Shown in pieces: positions 15,136-23,278 of a DNA stretch of 64,000 nucleotides (its first letter is position 1; each line of letters starts with the position of its first letter). A model generated the notes under the pieces. The model was not told where the DNA came from and ran no database searches. It saw only the letters and a program-made list of their open reading frames with translations. Both the position numbers and the translations under genes were made by a program. The DNA comes from Gallionellales bacterium GWA2_54_124 (GTDB taxonomy: Bacteria; Pseudomonadota; Gammaproteobacteria; Burkholderiales; Gallionellaceae), in assembly GCA_001801025.1 (NCBI GenBank), contig MGWO01000002.1, positions 124,001 to 188,000 on the forward strand, in the 5' to 3' direction.

Positions 15136-15972
15136 ATGTTTTTTGAAACGACGATAGACAAGCGCAGCAAAAAAGCGATGATTGATTTATTGGCTGGTCA
15201 TTATAGATACAACACCATGAACGGCTGGAATCACTCAACAAGCTATGCGCACTGCATAAAGGTCAATAAACTTGGCCTGACTTCCGAACAATTGAATGCG
15301 GCATACGACATGCTGCAAACAGATTTTTGGAATGAAATTGACGAACCAATTGCAGATTTCACCTCAGAAATGAGTGGGCGCTACACGATTGGAACTAATG
15401 GACGATCAAGCGGCTACCTCGTTCTTTATAAAAGCGAGTATGAGTTGACTGGATACAAATCTTATTGCCGCACCTGTGGACAACGAAACTTCAAGCTGGT
15501 GCATGATGCTGCGAAGTCAGCGGATCATGCCTTTATTGAGGCGTATGTGTTTCGCAATGGCGGGTGTTGGGTAGATGCAATTTACCTGGCAGAACCCGCC
15601 ATCGCAGCAATCGAACTGTCGGATGAGGAGAAACTTTCCATGGTTCGATCAGCGAAACTTGCTTGCAAAGACGCGACAATCGGTAATAAGTGTGGTGCAT
15701 GTGGCACTGAAGGCGAACATGGCCGTGTTAATTACACGCGACCACAAAAACGCTTGTCAGTGTCAGGAAAGAATGTTGACCAGAATGAAGATTTTTCTGA
15801 ATGGTCGTTGCCTGAACTTCGTAATCGCGTTGAACTGGTTCGCCGGTTCGATCAAGCGTGTGACGAAATTCGGGATAATTTCATTGGGCTTATTAGCACC
15901 TGTAAGGTTGTCGAAGAGGTCGTAATGATCCCAAAGACTGTGAAGCGGATTGAATGCTGTCACGCATCTTGA
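15136..15972 (+). CDS. Hypothetical protein with two CxxC pairs
   Basis: A 278-residue protein starting at ATG 15136 (AAGAAGGAGATCACC). Two pairs, YCRTCGQ (about residue 114) and KCGACGTE (about 190), suggest one zinc-binding site split across the chain. The C-terminal 60 residues are helical (LRNRVELVRRFDQACDEI). Element proteins of this kind are common, but I do not know a function. Confidence 0.6.
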   Translation: MFFETTIDKRSKKAMIDLLAGHYRYNTMNGWNHSTSYAHCIKVNKLGLTSEQLNAAYDMLQTDFWNEIDEPIADFTSEMSGRYTIGTNGRSSGYLVLYKSEYELTGYKSYCRTCGQRNFKLVHDAAKSADHAFIEAYVFRNGGCWVDAIYLAEPAIAAIELSDEEKLSMVRSAKLACKDATIGNKCGACGTEGEHGRVNYTRPQKRLSVSGKNVDQNEDFSEWSLPELRNRVELVRRFDQACDEIRDNFIGLISTCKVVEEVVMIPKTVKRIECCHAS

Positions 15973-16004
15973 AATAAGTAATTAGTCGGTTGATCCGACT
16001 CCAA

Positions 16005-16050
16005 CCCAACTGGGGGCACATCCCCATTGGGGCATGGTGTCCCTTTTTTG
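16005..16050 (+). promoter_or_regulatory. radC-type RNA leader, copy 13
   Basis: CCCAACTGGGGGCACATCCCC with tail GTGTCCC and U6. The loop GGGCAC keeps pairing to GTGTCC through a G-U wobble, a consistent change. AAAGGAG precedes ATG 16072. Confidence 0.75.
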
Positions 16051-16071
16051 TTTCATCAAAAGGAGAATGCC

Positions 16072-16935
16072 ATGCAAGAAATATCAAATCGCCCCGATTG
16101 GGGCAAGCTTTTTTTGGACGCGCTTTCCTGCCCAGGAAAGATTTCTGAGGCGTACTCGGTATTCCATGAGTACAGCCTTGGCAATGCAATTCTTGCTGCG
16201 CTTCAATTAACAGCCAGAGGTTTGCAGCTATCGCCCATTGCCTCCTTCAATAAATGGAAGCAATTAGGGCGGTGCGTTCAAAAAGGCCAGAAGGCAATCG
16301 CTTTGGTGATGCCAGTTACCGTCAAAGCCAAGTCGAAAGACGAGGATGAACGCGGTGCAGCTAACGCAGAAGTAGATGCCAACACGCAAGCCAAGGGTTC
16401 AGGACGCACCATTTTCATCCTGAAAAATAACTGGTTTGCGTTAAGTCAGACAGAAGGCGCGGAGTATGCGCACGAAGTCGTAATTCCTGAATGGGACAAG
16501 GCGCAAGCCCTGTCTGTACTGGAAATTACGGAAGGGCACTTCAATTTAACGGACGGCAATACCCAAGGGTACGCAGTCCCGAACGAGAAGCGCCTGGCGA
16601 TCAACCCGCTTGCCGCAATGCCGTGGAAGACGTTGTTCCATGAAATGGCTCACTGTCTGATGCACTCGAAGGAGACACAGATGGCAGACGGCAACGTGTT
16701 GCCACGAGACATCAAAGAGGCTGAAGCTGAATCGGTGGCGTATTTGTGTTGCGCAACACTTGGATTGCCGGGGTTGGATGAAAGTCGCGGCTACATTCAG
16801 GGCTGGCTGGGTTCAAAGGAGCGATCCGATGAGTTCGGCAAGAAGAGCGCGGCACGGGTATTTTCTGCGGCTAACAAGATACTCAAAGCAGGCACGGAAG
16901 CTGCGAGAGCAGGGGAAGTGTGCAATGAGCAATGA
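16072..16935 (+). CDS. ArdC-like anti-restriction protein (ssDNA-binding plus metallopeptidase-like)
   Basis: A 287-residue protein with the ArdC layout: an N-terminal domain with NAILAALQLTARG and KWKQLGRCVQKGQKAIAL (the single-strand-binding half), then a zincin-like half with LFHEMAHCLMH (HExxH near residue 189) and EAEAESVAYLCC (third ligand region). ArdC proteins protect transferred single-stranded DNA from host restriction (family knowledge). It overlaps the next gene by 11 bases. Confidence 0.85.
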   Translation: MQEISNRPDWGKLFLDALSCPGKISEAYSVFHEYSLGNAILAALQLTARGLQLSPIASFNKWKQLGRCVQKGQKAIALVMPVTVKAKSKDEDERGAANAEVDANTQAKGSGRTIFILKNNWFALSQTEGAEYAHEVVIPEWDKAQALSVLEITEGHFNLTDGNTQGYAVPNEKRLAINPLAAMPWKTLFHEMAHCLMHSKETQMADGNVLPRDIKEAEAESVAYLCCATLGLPGLDESRGYIQGWLGSKERSDEFGKKSAARVFSAANKILKAGTEAARAGEVCNEQ

Positions 16936-17152
16936 AGTCAAAACAGAAATCATGCACACGTCCTCCGAAGGTGTTCGTTTTTTAACGCCGACCGGATGGA
17001 AGGTTTTGTGCGATGGACATGGTGATGCTCGTTTAACGGGTGGCGTTTGGATGTACAAAGGCGACGAAGAAGAAGCACATCGAATGCAGCAAGAGCGATG
17101 GAAGGAAATCAAAGCTCGCTCTGATCGTTACTACTCCCAATGTTGGGTGTAG
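16925..17152 (+). CDS. Small hypothetical protein coupled to ardC
   Basis: A 75-residue protein starting inside the ardC tail (ATG 16925, GGGGAAG upstream). It contains FLTPTGWKVLCDGHGDARL and ends in a charged helix with QERWKEIKARSDRYY. No family recognised. Confidence 0.55.
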   Translation: MSNEVKTEIMHTSSEGVRFLTPTGWKVLCDGHGDARLTGGVWMYKGDEEEAHRMQQERWKEIKARSDRYYSQCWV

Positions 17153-17167
17153 CAGCTAATTAACCAA

Positions 17168-17217
17168 CCCACACGGGGACACTTCCCCGTCAGGGTTTGT
17201 GTCCCCTTAGTTTTTTA
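17168..17217 (+). promoter_or_regulatory. radC-type RNA leader, copy 14
   Basis: CCC-(ac)-ACGGGG with CCCCGT-(ca)-GGG. GGGGACAC pairs with tail GTGTCCCC. The U-run is interrupted (TTAGTTTTTT). AAGGAG precedes ATG 17230. Confidence 0.75.
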
Positions 17218-17229
17218 AGGAGACACAAC

Positions 17230-18918
17230 ATGCAACAACAAAACATTTCACACATGCGTGTGAGCAACATCCGCCAGGGGAGAAATCCCCGTGCTTATTT
17301 TGATCCAGTCGAAATGGCCGAAATGGAAGCGTCAGTCTCTGCAAAGGGAGTGATTCAACCAATCTTGATTCGTCCGGTTGAAGACTGGTTTGAAATTGTT
17401 GCCGGTGAGCGTCGTTGGCGTGCAGCTAAGAATGTGCATGGTGACAATTACGAAATCCCCGTCCTTGTGAAAAACATCACCTCGGAAGAGGCCGATGAGC
17501 TGGCTCTGATTGAGAACATTCAGCGCGCCAACATGAGTCCCACCGAAGAAGCCGCCGCAGCAGCCAGAATTCTTGGTCGTTGTGAAGGTAACCGTGACGA
17601 AGCAGCCAATCGTCTGGGTTGGACACGCAAAACGCTGGATAAGCGCCTTGCGCTGATGAACTGTAGTCTGTCTGTGATGACAGCCCTGAATGAACGCAAG
17701 ATCCAACTGGGTCATGCCGAATTGCTGGCGGCCACACCGAAGGATAGACAGGAGAAGGTGATTGCCAATCTGCTTTCACGGCCATCGCTTCCAACTGTTG
17801 CTATATTCAAAGCGGGTTTGGAAGAAATTTCCCAGGCGATGTCCTTAGCAATTTTCGATAAAACAGACTGTGCAAGCTGTCATCACAACAGTGGGAACCA
17901 ACAAGCATTGTTTGCCGAGGCGGTATCTGCGGGACATTGCACAAACAGCGAGTGTTTCAACAAGAAGACTGAGGACGTGTTGGAAGCCAAGAAGCAGTCC
18001 CTGGCAGAAAACTACCCTTGCGTTGTCATCGTCCGCCCGGGCGAGAACAACACAGTCATCAAGTTGGTCGCAGAAGGTGCGACAGGCGTTGGTGCAGAAC
18101 AAGCAGCAGCTTGCCGTAGTTGCAAGTCATACGGCGCGGCAATCAGTGCGGTACCCGGCAAAGTGGGTAATGTATATGAATCACAATGCTTCGATTCTTC
18201 ATGTCACACCAGGAAAGTCGGTGAACATTTGTTGGCGGAAAAGAAATCGGCTGAAAATCCGACGACTGTTCCAACAACGGCTAAATCGGCTGATTTGAAG
18301 GTTGTGACTGGGAAGGGGGCGGAGAAATCCACAACCACACCAAAATCTGCCATGACCTCTGTTCAGGACACTCAGCGTGTCGTGGAGTATCGGATCGGCA
18401 TCTGGCGTAAGGCGTTGAAGAAAGAATTATTCGCAGATCCACATAAGAACTTGTGCGTGCTCATCGGTGTAATGATGACGCGCGGAGGGACGAATGTGTC
18501 ATCTACAAAACTGGCAACCGGTTTTGAATCGCTAACATCGCAAAAGCCACCCGTCAGTAATGTCGGTGATGCGGCTGCGATGGTTGCGAATGCGAACGAC
18601 ACAGTGCGCGCTCAAATGCTGTCTGGGATCGTAATTTCAATCACGGACAGCATCGAGAAATCGCATCTGCCGGAAATGCTCAAATTCATGCAGGTGGATT
18701 TGGTAAAACACTGGAAACTGAACGCAGAGTTCCTTGAATTGCTCACCAAAAGCGAGATAGAGGTCATTGCGGAAGAACTCGGACTGAAGGCCGCGCTTGG
18801 CGAGAAATACGCTAAAACAATCGGCGGCAAAAAGGACGAGATGATTAAAGCACTCCTGGCGGTCAAAGGCTTCGTTTACGAAGGCAAGATTCCAAAGGCT
18901 TTGCAGTTCACTGCTTAA
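17230..18918 (+). CDS. PRTRC system ParB-family protein
   Basis: A 562-residue protein. Residues 8-65 form the ParB nuclease-like domain (GRNPRAYFD, VIQPILIRP, IVAGERRWRAAK) and ENIQRANMSPTEEA is the conserved ParB box. An HTH follows (NRDEAANRLGWTRKTLDKRL). A cysteine-rich middle (CASCHHN, CTNSECF, CRSCKSYG) and a long C-terminal region are typical of the PRTRC type rather than partition ParB. It is the first gene of the PRTRC cassette, in which it probably binds DNA or CTP to link the cassette to element maintenance (inference). Confidence 0.88.
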   Translation: MQQQNISHMRVSNIRQGRNPRAYFDPVEMAEMEASVSAKGVIQPILIRPVEDWFEIVAGERRWRAAKNVHGDNYEIPVLVKNITSEEADELALIENIQRANMSPTEEAAAAARILGRCEGNRDEAANRLGWTRKTLDKRLALMNCSLSVMTALNERKIQLGHAELLAATPKDRQEKVIANLLSRPSLPTVAIFKAGLEEISQAMSLAIFDKTDCASCHHNSGNQQALFAEAVSAGHCTNSECFNKKTEDVLEAKKQSLAENYPCVVIVRPGENNTVIKLVAEGATGVGAEQAAACRSCKSYGAAISAVPGKVGNVYESQCFDSSCHTRKVGEHLLAEKKSAENPTTVPTTAKSADLKVVTGKGAEKSTTTPKSAMTSVQDTQRVVEYRIGIWRKALKKELFADPHKNLCVLIGVMMTRGGTNVSSTKLATGFESLTSQKPPVSNVGDAAAMVANANDTVRAQMLSGIVISITDSIEKSHLPEMLKFMQVDLVKHWKLNAEFLELLTKSEIEVIAEELGLKAALGEKYAKTIGGKKDEMIKALLAVKGFVYEGKIPKALQFTA

Positions 18919-18921
18919 TAA

Positions 18922-18967
18922 CCCAACCGGGGACACTTCCCCGCAAGGGCATGGTGTCCCTTTTTTG
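18922..18967 (+). promoter_or_regulatory. radC-type RNA leader, copy 15, before PRTRC E
   Basis: CCC-(aac)-CGGGG with CCCCG-(caa)-GGG. GGGGACAC pairs with tail GTGTCCC, then U6. AAGGAG precedes ATG 18991. Confidence 0.75.
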
Positions 18968-18990
18968 TTTTTCCAAAAAGGAGAATTACC

Positions 18991-19455
18991 ATGTTTACTG
19001 AACTTCAAATTTTGCTGGCTACTTTGGCTAGCTTGACTGTCTCTTTGGCCGCAAACACGGATGGCACCATTACGGTGACTGTCATCCCGAAAGGCGGAAA
19101 AGAAGGCAATACCCTCGATACCCCGCTGACACTCACCGGCACTGCCGCTGAGCTGGATGAGGGATTCGCTGGCATCTTGACCAGCTATGCGAACAAGCGT
19201 CAAAACTTGTCCGAGCAACTAGCTGCGACAGAAGCGATTCTGGAAGCTGCACAAAAGGAAGCTGCTGACAAAGCGAAGAAGTCCATCGCCAAGCCGGCCA
19301 ATAAAACATCCGCACCGATCACTGATGAGGAAGCAGGTTCGGGTGACGAGGACGATGATGAAGGGGGCGCAAGCTGCACCGCGCCCACATCACCGATTTC
19401 TACAGAAGCTTGCACACCTGCGGCGGCACCAGATGCCAAAGCCTTGTGGGATTAA
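18991..19455 (+). CDS. PRTRC system protein E
   Basis: A 154-residue protein. The N terminus (LQILLATLASLTVSLAANTDGTITVTVIPK, seen in two parts) matches the PRTRC E pattern, and DEGFAGILTSYANKRQNLSEQL follows. The C terminus is an Ala/Lys then acidic low-complexity tail (ITDEEAGSGDEDDDEGG). Role unknown. It is the first gene of the E-C-F-B-A-ThiF run with short gaps. Confidence 0.8.
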   Translation: MFTELQILLATLASLTVSLAANTDGTITVTVIPKGGKEGNTLDTPLTLTGTAAELDEGFAGILTSYANKRQNLSEQLAATEAILEAAQKEAADKAKKSIAKPANKTSAPITDEEAGSGDEDDDEGGASCTAPTSPISTEACTPAAAPDAKALWD

Positions 19456-19470
19456 GGGGAGGATGACGAA

Positions 19471-19680
19471 ATGGCTATCCAAACTACAACCCTGACTCGC
19501 TCATTTTCGTATGGCGGCATGACGCTTCCTGATCCTGGGAAAAGTTTGTCGCTTGAAGAAGTTCGCGATGTTTATGCAGCCGCTTACCCTGAACTGGTCT
19601 CTGCCTCCATTGAGGGCCCGGAAAAGAGGGGCGACAACCTGATCTACACGTTCAAAAAGGGCGTGGGGACGAAGGGGTAA
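19471..19680 (+). CDS. PRTRC system protein C (ubiquitin-like candidate)
   Basis: A 69-residue protein. RSFSYGGMTLPDPGKSLS, then EEVRDVYAAAYPEL, and a C terminus YTFKKGVGTKG. Published comparative work on prokaryotic ubiquitin-like systems places this family among beta-grasp ubiquitin-like proteins (Prok_Ub, from memory). The small size and glycine C terminus fit a conjugated modifier. It lies 15 bp after protein E, with GGGGAGGATGACGAA as ribosome site. Confidence 0.8.
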   Translation: MAIQTTTLTRSFSYGGMTLPDPGKSLSLEEVRDVYAAAYPELVSASIEGPEKRGDNLIYTFKKGVGTKG

Positions 19681-19683
19681 ATT

Positions 19684-19790
19684 ATGGAGTCATCAGTGAG
19701 AGCAAGGTTAAAAGCCTTATCAAGGGGTGACTCCCCAATCAGGCGGGCAGGGCTAGTGATAGTCCCGCCTGCGTCTGAAGAGGAGCAATC
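19684..19790 (+). promoter_or_regulatory. Structured leader before PRTRC F with mutually exclusive hairpins
   Basis: GGAGTCA (19686-19692) is complementary to TGACTCC (19728-19734). A nested stem GCCT/AGGC encloses GGGG-TGACT-CCCC. The same AGGC also begins the stem AGGCGGG/CCCGCCT (19741-19770), whose interior GGCTA-GTGA-TAGTC has a GNRA loop. The folds compete. GAGGAG for protein F follows. An overlapping 68-codon frame here is not supported as a gene. Confidence 0.45.
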
Positions 19791-20858
19791 ATGCGTAATA
19801 GTATTGGTTCAACTCGTGCATTCGTCAAAAAATGCACGAAAGGAAGACCTGTTGCTGCCTCCTCCGGGGGCTTTGCCACTTGTTTTCTGACTCTGCCCTT
19901 CATTTCTCAAAACGTACCATTTCGCTCGGTGCATGAAGAGAATGACAGGAAATGGTTGCAGGCTGCCAAGTTGTGTGCCGAGCTGGTTGGGGATGATGAA
20001 CTTGTTATCAACAGCAAAACGACAGCGCGCGACATCATCAGTCAATCATTATCTGCATGGGCTTCCAAGCACTGCGCAGATATTCAGGTGCTGGACAGCT
20101 TCGAGCTTCTGGCTGCGCTGGATCATGATGCGTTCGATCTGGACTACGAACAGAAGCCTGAAAAGGATCTCCTGTTAATCGGAATTCAGTCACAGCAAGC
20201 AACGCCATACATCAACGTCAAAGCGAAAGTCGAGAGGTTGGAGGCGGTGCATCCGGGACTTGGCCGAACTGCGATCAATTATGCAGAGTTGGCCGGATAC
20301 CGGACGTTCACGGCGTTTACGCCGCAAGTGGCATTTCATCACGCCTCATACCTGTATTGGTATGGGACGGACAATGATGAAGATTTCGAGCAAGAACGGG
20401 ACGCGTTTGGTGATGAGGATGAGATTGACGAAGGCATCTTGATGCCCAGTCAGTTTTTAGCTTCATTTCCAGACTATCTCTTAACAGGAGAAATATTGGA
20501 ACGCGATGTGATTCAACGCATCGCGTCCGGTACAGACGAAGCGGGTGAAACGGCTAAGGTCATCCTGTCCATCATGGACTTGATAGACCAGGATGTCAGA
20601 TTGCCTTATTCCAACAACTACTGCGGTGAGTCAGCCTTTTTCTCCTGTTATATGGGAGCCGGGGACGACATGCTTGGACGTGTGCTGGATGATTTTTATC
20701 AAAGCACCGGCGACGGCGAATGCACCGACATGTACGGAGTTGCGGAAGTCAAACTCGACAAGCGGTCATTTCTGAAATGGAAAACCGAAATGGAGAAAGG
20801 CTTTGCGCTCTACACACAACTGGATCGCCTGATGCGTTGCATCGGCGATGTTCAATAG
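19791..20858 (+). CDS. PRTRC system protein F
   Basis: A 355-residue protein with the PRTRC F context and landmarks (ASSGGFATCFLTLPFISQNVP near the N terminus, a long acidic middle with DNDEDFEQERDAFGDEDE). Role unknown. ATG 19791 has AGAGGAG upstream. It is followed by protein B after 12 bp. Confidence 0.8.
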   Translation: MRNSIGSTRAFVKKCTKGRPVAASSGGFATCFLTLPFISQNVPFRSVHEENDRKWLQAAKLCAELVGDDELVINSKTTARDIISQSLSAWASKHCADIQVLDSFELLAALDHDAFDLDYEQKPEKDLLLIGIQSQQATPYINVKAKVERLEAVHPGLGRTAINYAELAGYRTFTAFTPQVAFHHASYLYWYGTDNDEDFEQERDAFGDEDEIDEGILMPSQFLASFPDYLLTGEILERDVIQRIASGTDEAGETAKVILSIMDLIDQDVRLPYSNNYCGESAFFSCYMGAGDDMLGRVLDDFYQSTGDGECTDMYGVAEVKLDKRSFLKWKTEMEKGFALYTQLDRLMRCIGDVQ

Positions 20859-20870
20859 GAGGAAGACATC

Positions 20871-21602
20871 ATGCAAGTTCCAGCAGCATGTATATCAAGC
20901 ACACAGAAGGTGTACGAGATGTCCAGTGCGATCTTGTTGTACAGGGAACGCCACGGACAGACCGTATTTGCTTCGGTGCATGACGTGAAAGTAAGCAAAG
21001 AGGGCGCGGCAACCATCGAGGCGGGCACGCCGGTTTCCAAGACGGGCCTCATGAAGATGATGCAAACGCTCGTGCCGGAGGATTACGCGCCGGCAGAGTT
21101 GTTGGGGGATCACATCCTCGCCAAAGGGAGCGACCACCTCGCGTGGTATTGCAAACCTCAAAAGCGACAGGTGTGGTTCAAAAACGATGAGCTTGGGCAA
21201 GATGTAAGCGCAACAACCGATCATCCCGGGCTGGTGTTCATCATCGGCAAGGGTCATTGGTATGTGTTCGCCGTAAAAGGCAACGAGCGCCCAACATCAG
21301 GCACGCCACTTTTTGTTTCTCCCTATCTCAATGTATGGAAGGGTGGGCATATCTGTACCGGGAATATCGAAACGCCGAAAGGCGCGATGAAGTTCAGTAC
21401 GGAGGCGTGGGAAGAAGCTTTTTTCAGAAGCTACTTCACCCATCCCAACCAGCATGAAAAAGGTGCGCTGACCAAGTATCGCGGCGGGATATTCGCTCTC
21501 TGGCGTGCGTTGATGAAAGGTCGAGCATTTCCGACTAAATCATTGGTGTCGTCAGGCGAGACGCTGGGTCAGGCATTTGAAAGGACGGTGAAGCGTGGAT
21601 AG
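20871..21602 (+). CDS. PRTRC system protein B (E2-like candidate)
   Basis: A 243-residue protein. Contains SSAILLYRERHG, DHLAWYCKP and WKGGHICTGNIETPKG. The cysteine in HICTGN is the likely E2-type catalytic residue, since this family is classed as Prok-E2_D in work on bacterial ubiquitin-like pathways (from memory). Start ATG 20871 has GGAGGAAGACATC. The 3' end overlaps the next gene by 8 bases. Confidence 0.82.
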   Translation: MQVPAACISSTQKVYEMSSAILLYRERHGQTVFASVHDVKVSKEGAATIEAGTPVSKTGLMKMMQTLVPEDYAPAELLGDHILAKGSDHLAWYCKPQKRQVWFKNDELGQDVSATTDHPGLVFIIGKGHWYVFAVKGNERPTSGTPLFVSPYLNVWKGGHICTGNIETPKGAMKFSTEAWEEAFFRSYFTHPNQHEKGALTKYRGGIFALWRALMKGRAFPTKSLVSSGETLGQAFERTVKRG

Positions 21603-22197
21603 CCGTGATGTTGCGCTGCAAAACGTGATGCCCACGGTGATGGTGCCACGCTACGTTGAACTGGAAGAACTGGACACGCCGGGCAATCGAATCTTGATGG
21701 CCGCAAACGGTGTCTGGCTGGAAGTTTGTCGCGCATGGCTGTATGTGCGTGTTCCGGTCGCATTACCTCCGATCATCCCGGTTCCATACGGGCTGGTACG
21801 CGAGGAGTTGCGATTCGGTTTTGGTAAGTTGCCAAGAGCAATGGTCGCTCAGTTTATCGAGCAAGCCAGAGTTCGTAGTCCAAATGAGTGTGCTGCATGG
21901 GGTGTCTGGAATCAACGGACGGGCTCGTGGACGCTGCTGATGCTCGAAGAGCGTTCAGTCGGGACCGATCATATCGAAGTCAACCTGCCCACACTGGAGG
22001 AGGACGAACATAGAGTGATAGATCTGCACTCACATGGACTGCACGATGCTTTCTTTTCCAGGGAAGACAACCAGGATGACCGAGGCGAGACAAAAATCGC
22101 CGGAGTCATTGGAAATTTAGATAAGCCAGAGGTGACAGCATCTTTTCGCCTCTGTGCGAACGGGGTGTTTCTGCCACTTTCATTTGAAAGCCCGTAA
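21595..22197 (+). CDS. PRTRC system protein A (JAMM peptidase candidate)
   Basis: A 200-residue protein with GTG start overlapping protein B. It has a complete JAMM motif, H-S-H-G then seven residues to S-R-E-D (LHSHGLHDAFFSREDNQDD), and an upstream glutamate in LMLEE. This is the family's metal-dependent isopeptidase-type active site. It would process or remove the ubiquitin-like protein C (inference). Confidence 0.84.
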   Translation: MDSRDVALQNVMPTVMVPRYVELEELDTPGNRILMAANGVWLEVCRAWLYVRVPVALPPIIPVPYGLVREELRFGFGKLPRAMVAQFIEQARVRSPNECAAWGVWNQRTGSWTLLMLEERSVGTDHIEVNLPTLEEDEHRVIDLHSHGLHDAFFSREDNQDDRGETKIAGVIGNLDKPEVTASFRLCANGVFLPLSFESP

Positions 22198-22214
22198 GGG
22201 CGGAAAGGAAACAC

Positions 22215-23042
22215 ATGATCCATAACATAGATTCACGCCTGCTCACGCGGGCGGTAAAGGTGGTGTTGGTCGGAGCGGGTGGCACTGGCTCGCACGTCTT
22301 GCGACGGCTGGCCAACATTCACCTCGCTATGGTCGAGCTAGGGCATCCGGCAGGTTTGGATGTCATTGTTATCGATCCAGACACGGTGTCTAAAACCAAC
22401 GTGGGGCGGCAGAATTTCTGGCCATCCGATGTCGGGCAGTCGAAGGCTGAAATACTGGTCAACCGCTGCAATATGTTGATGCAAACGGGATGGGTAGCTG
22501 AAGCCGCGAAAGTCACTGACGATACGCAGTTTTCCAACCCGGACATCGTGATCGGTTGCGTCGATAACAGGAAGGGCAGGGCGGCGATACTCAAGGCGCT
22601 CAAACGCAGTGTGTATTCATCAGCCTACTACCTGGATATTGGCAATCGTGAGCATGATGGACAGGTGGTATTGGGCGAGGTCTTCGGGGCGAGCTACAAA
22701 CGGGAAAATCGTTTGCCTCACGTTGCCGACCTCTATCCAGACATTATTGACGGGTCGCTAGACGATACGGACGATACGCCCAGTTGTAGTTTGGCTGAGG
22801 CGTTGGAAAAGCAATCCTTGTTCATCAACGACACGATGGCGAATGCGGCATGCAATTTGTTGTGGGAACTGTTCCGTTACGGGCAGCTCACGCATCACGG
22901 CCAATTCGTCAATATCAGGTCAGGGCGTGTAACGCCGCTGGCCATTGATCCCGAAACGTGGAAGCGTTTTGGGTTTGAAGCAAAGCTCAAACCAAAGCGG
23001 CTCAGTAAGGTCGCAGAGGTGAGGGTGGCGCAGGACAGGTAG
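22215..23042 (+). CDS. PRTRC system ThiF-family protein (E1-like)
   Basis: A 275-residue adenylating enzyme. The ATP-binding VLVGAGGTGSHVLRRL (about residues 17-33) is followed by VIDPDTVSKTNVGRQNFWPSD, the Arg/Asp adenylation motif, then CVDNRKGR and DTPSCSLAEALEKQSLFIND, whose cysteine is the candidate thioester residue. It ends the cassette, 17 bp after protein A. It would activate protein C (inference). Confidence 0.87.
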   Translation: MIHNIDSRLLTRAVKVVLVGAGGTGSHVLRRLANIHLAMVELGHPAGLDVIVIDPDTVSKTNVGRQNFWPSDVGQSKAEILVNRCNMLMQTGWVAEAAKVTDDTQFSNPDIVIGCVDNRKGRAAILKALKRSVYSSAYYLDIGNREHDGQVVLGEVFGASYKRENRLPHVADLYPDIIDGSLDDTDDTPSCSLAEALEKQSLFINDTMANAACNLLWELFRYGQLTHHGQFVNIRSGRVTPLAIDPETWKRFGFEAKLKPKRLSKVAEVRVAQDR

Positions 23043-23045
23043 CAA

Positions 23046-23090
23046 CGAGTCCCATCCTCGATTTTTGAGGATAGGGTCACGATGAATCCC
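23046..23090 (+). promoter_or_regulatory. Possible divergent radC-type leader, copy 16
   Basis: CCATCCTC/GAGGAT-(a)-GG hairpin with loop GATT and downstream AATCCCC, the same GATT/AATC exchange as in copy 4. There is no U-run directly after. A terminator-like hairpin follows instead. Confidence 0.4.
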
Positions 23091-23103
23091 CTTGTTGGTT
23101 AAT

Positions 23104-23160
23104 AGCCAAGAGGGGGCTTCACCAAGTTTTTTGCAGACTTGGTGAAGCCTCTTTTTGGCT
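23104..23160 (+). terminator. Strong hairpin with U-run after the PRTRC cassette
   Basis: Arms GCTTCACCAAGT and ACTTGGTGAAGC plus GAGG/CCTC with a GGG bulge, then T5. Outer AGCCAA/TTGGCT extends the pairing. It sits before the second micropeptide gene, so it may be a terminator or an attenuator for it. Confidence 0.7.
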
Positions 23161-23189
23161 TCCTTATCAATTAACCCAAGGAGATCATT

Positions 23190-23267
23190 ATGTTAGTCGT
23201 ATTTTTGGCTTGCTGCATCACCGGTTACACTCTTAGCCGTCCGATCATTCGGATGCTGGGTCTGTAA
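23190..23267 (+). CDS. Second 25-residue hydrophobic micropeptide
   Basis: Relative of the peptide at 2317-2394: same length, identical ACCITGY core, then SRP and a final LGL/CGL. AACCCAAGGAGATCATT gives a strong ribosome-binding site. The two copies bracket the 21-kb cargo block. Confidence 0.65.
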   Translation: MLVVFLACCITGYTLSRPIIRMLGL

Positions 23268-23278
23268 GGAGATTCATC

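Noticed and set aside
19684..19890. Short rightward frame starting MESSVRARLKAL before PRTRC F
   Set aside because: It overlaps the start of protein F by 100 bases and lies over strong hairpins; no ribosome site.
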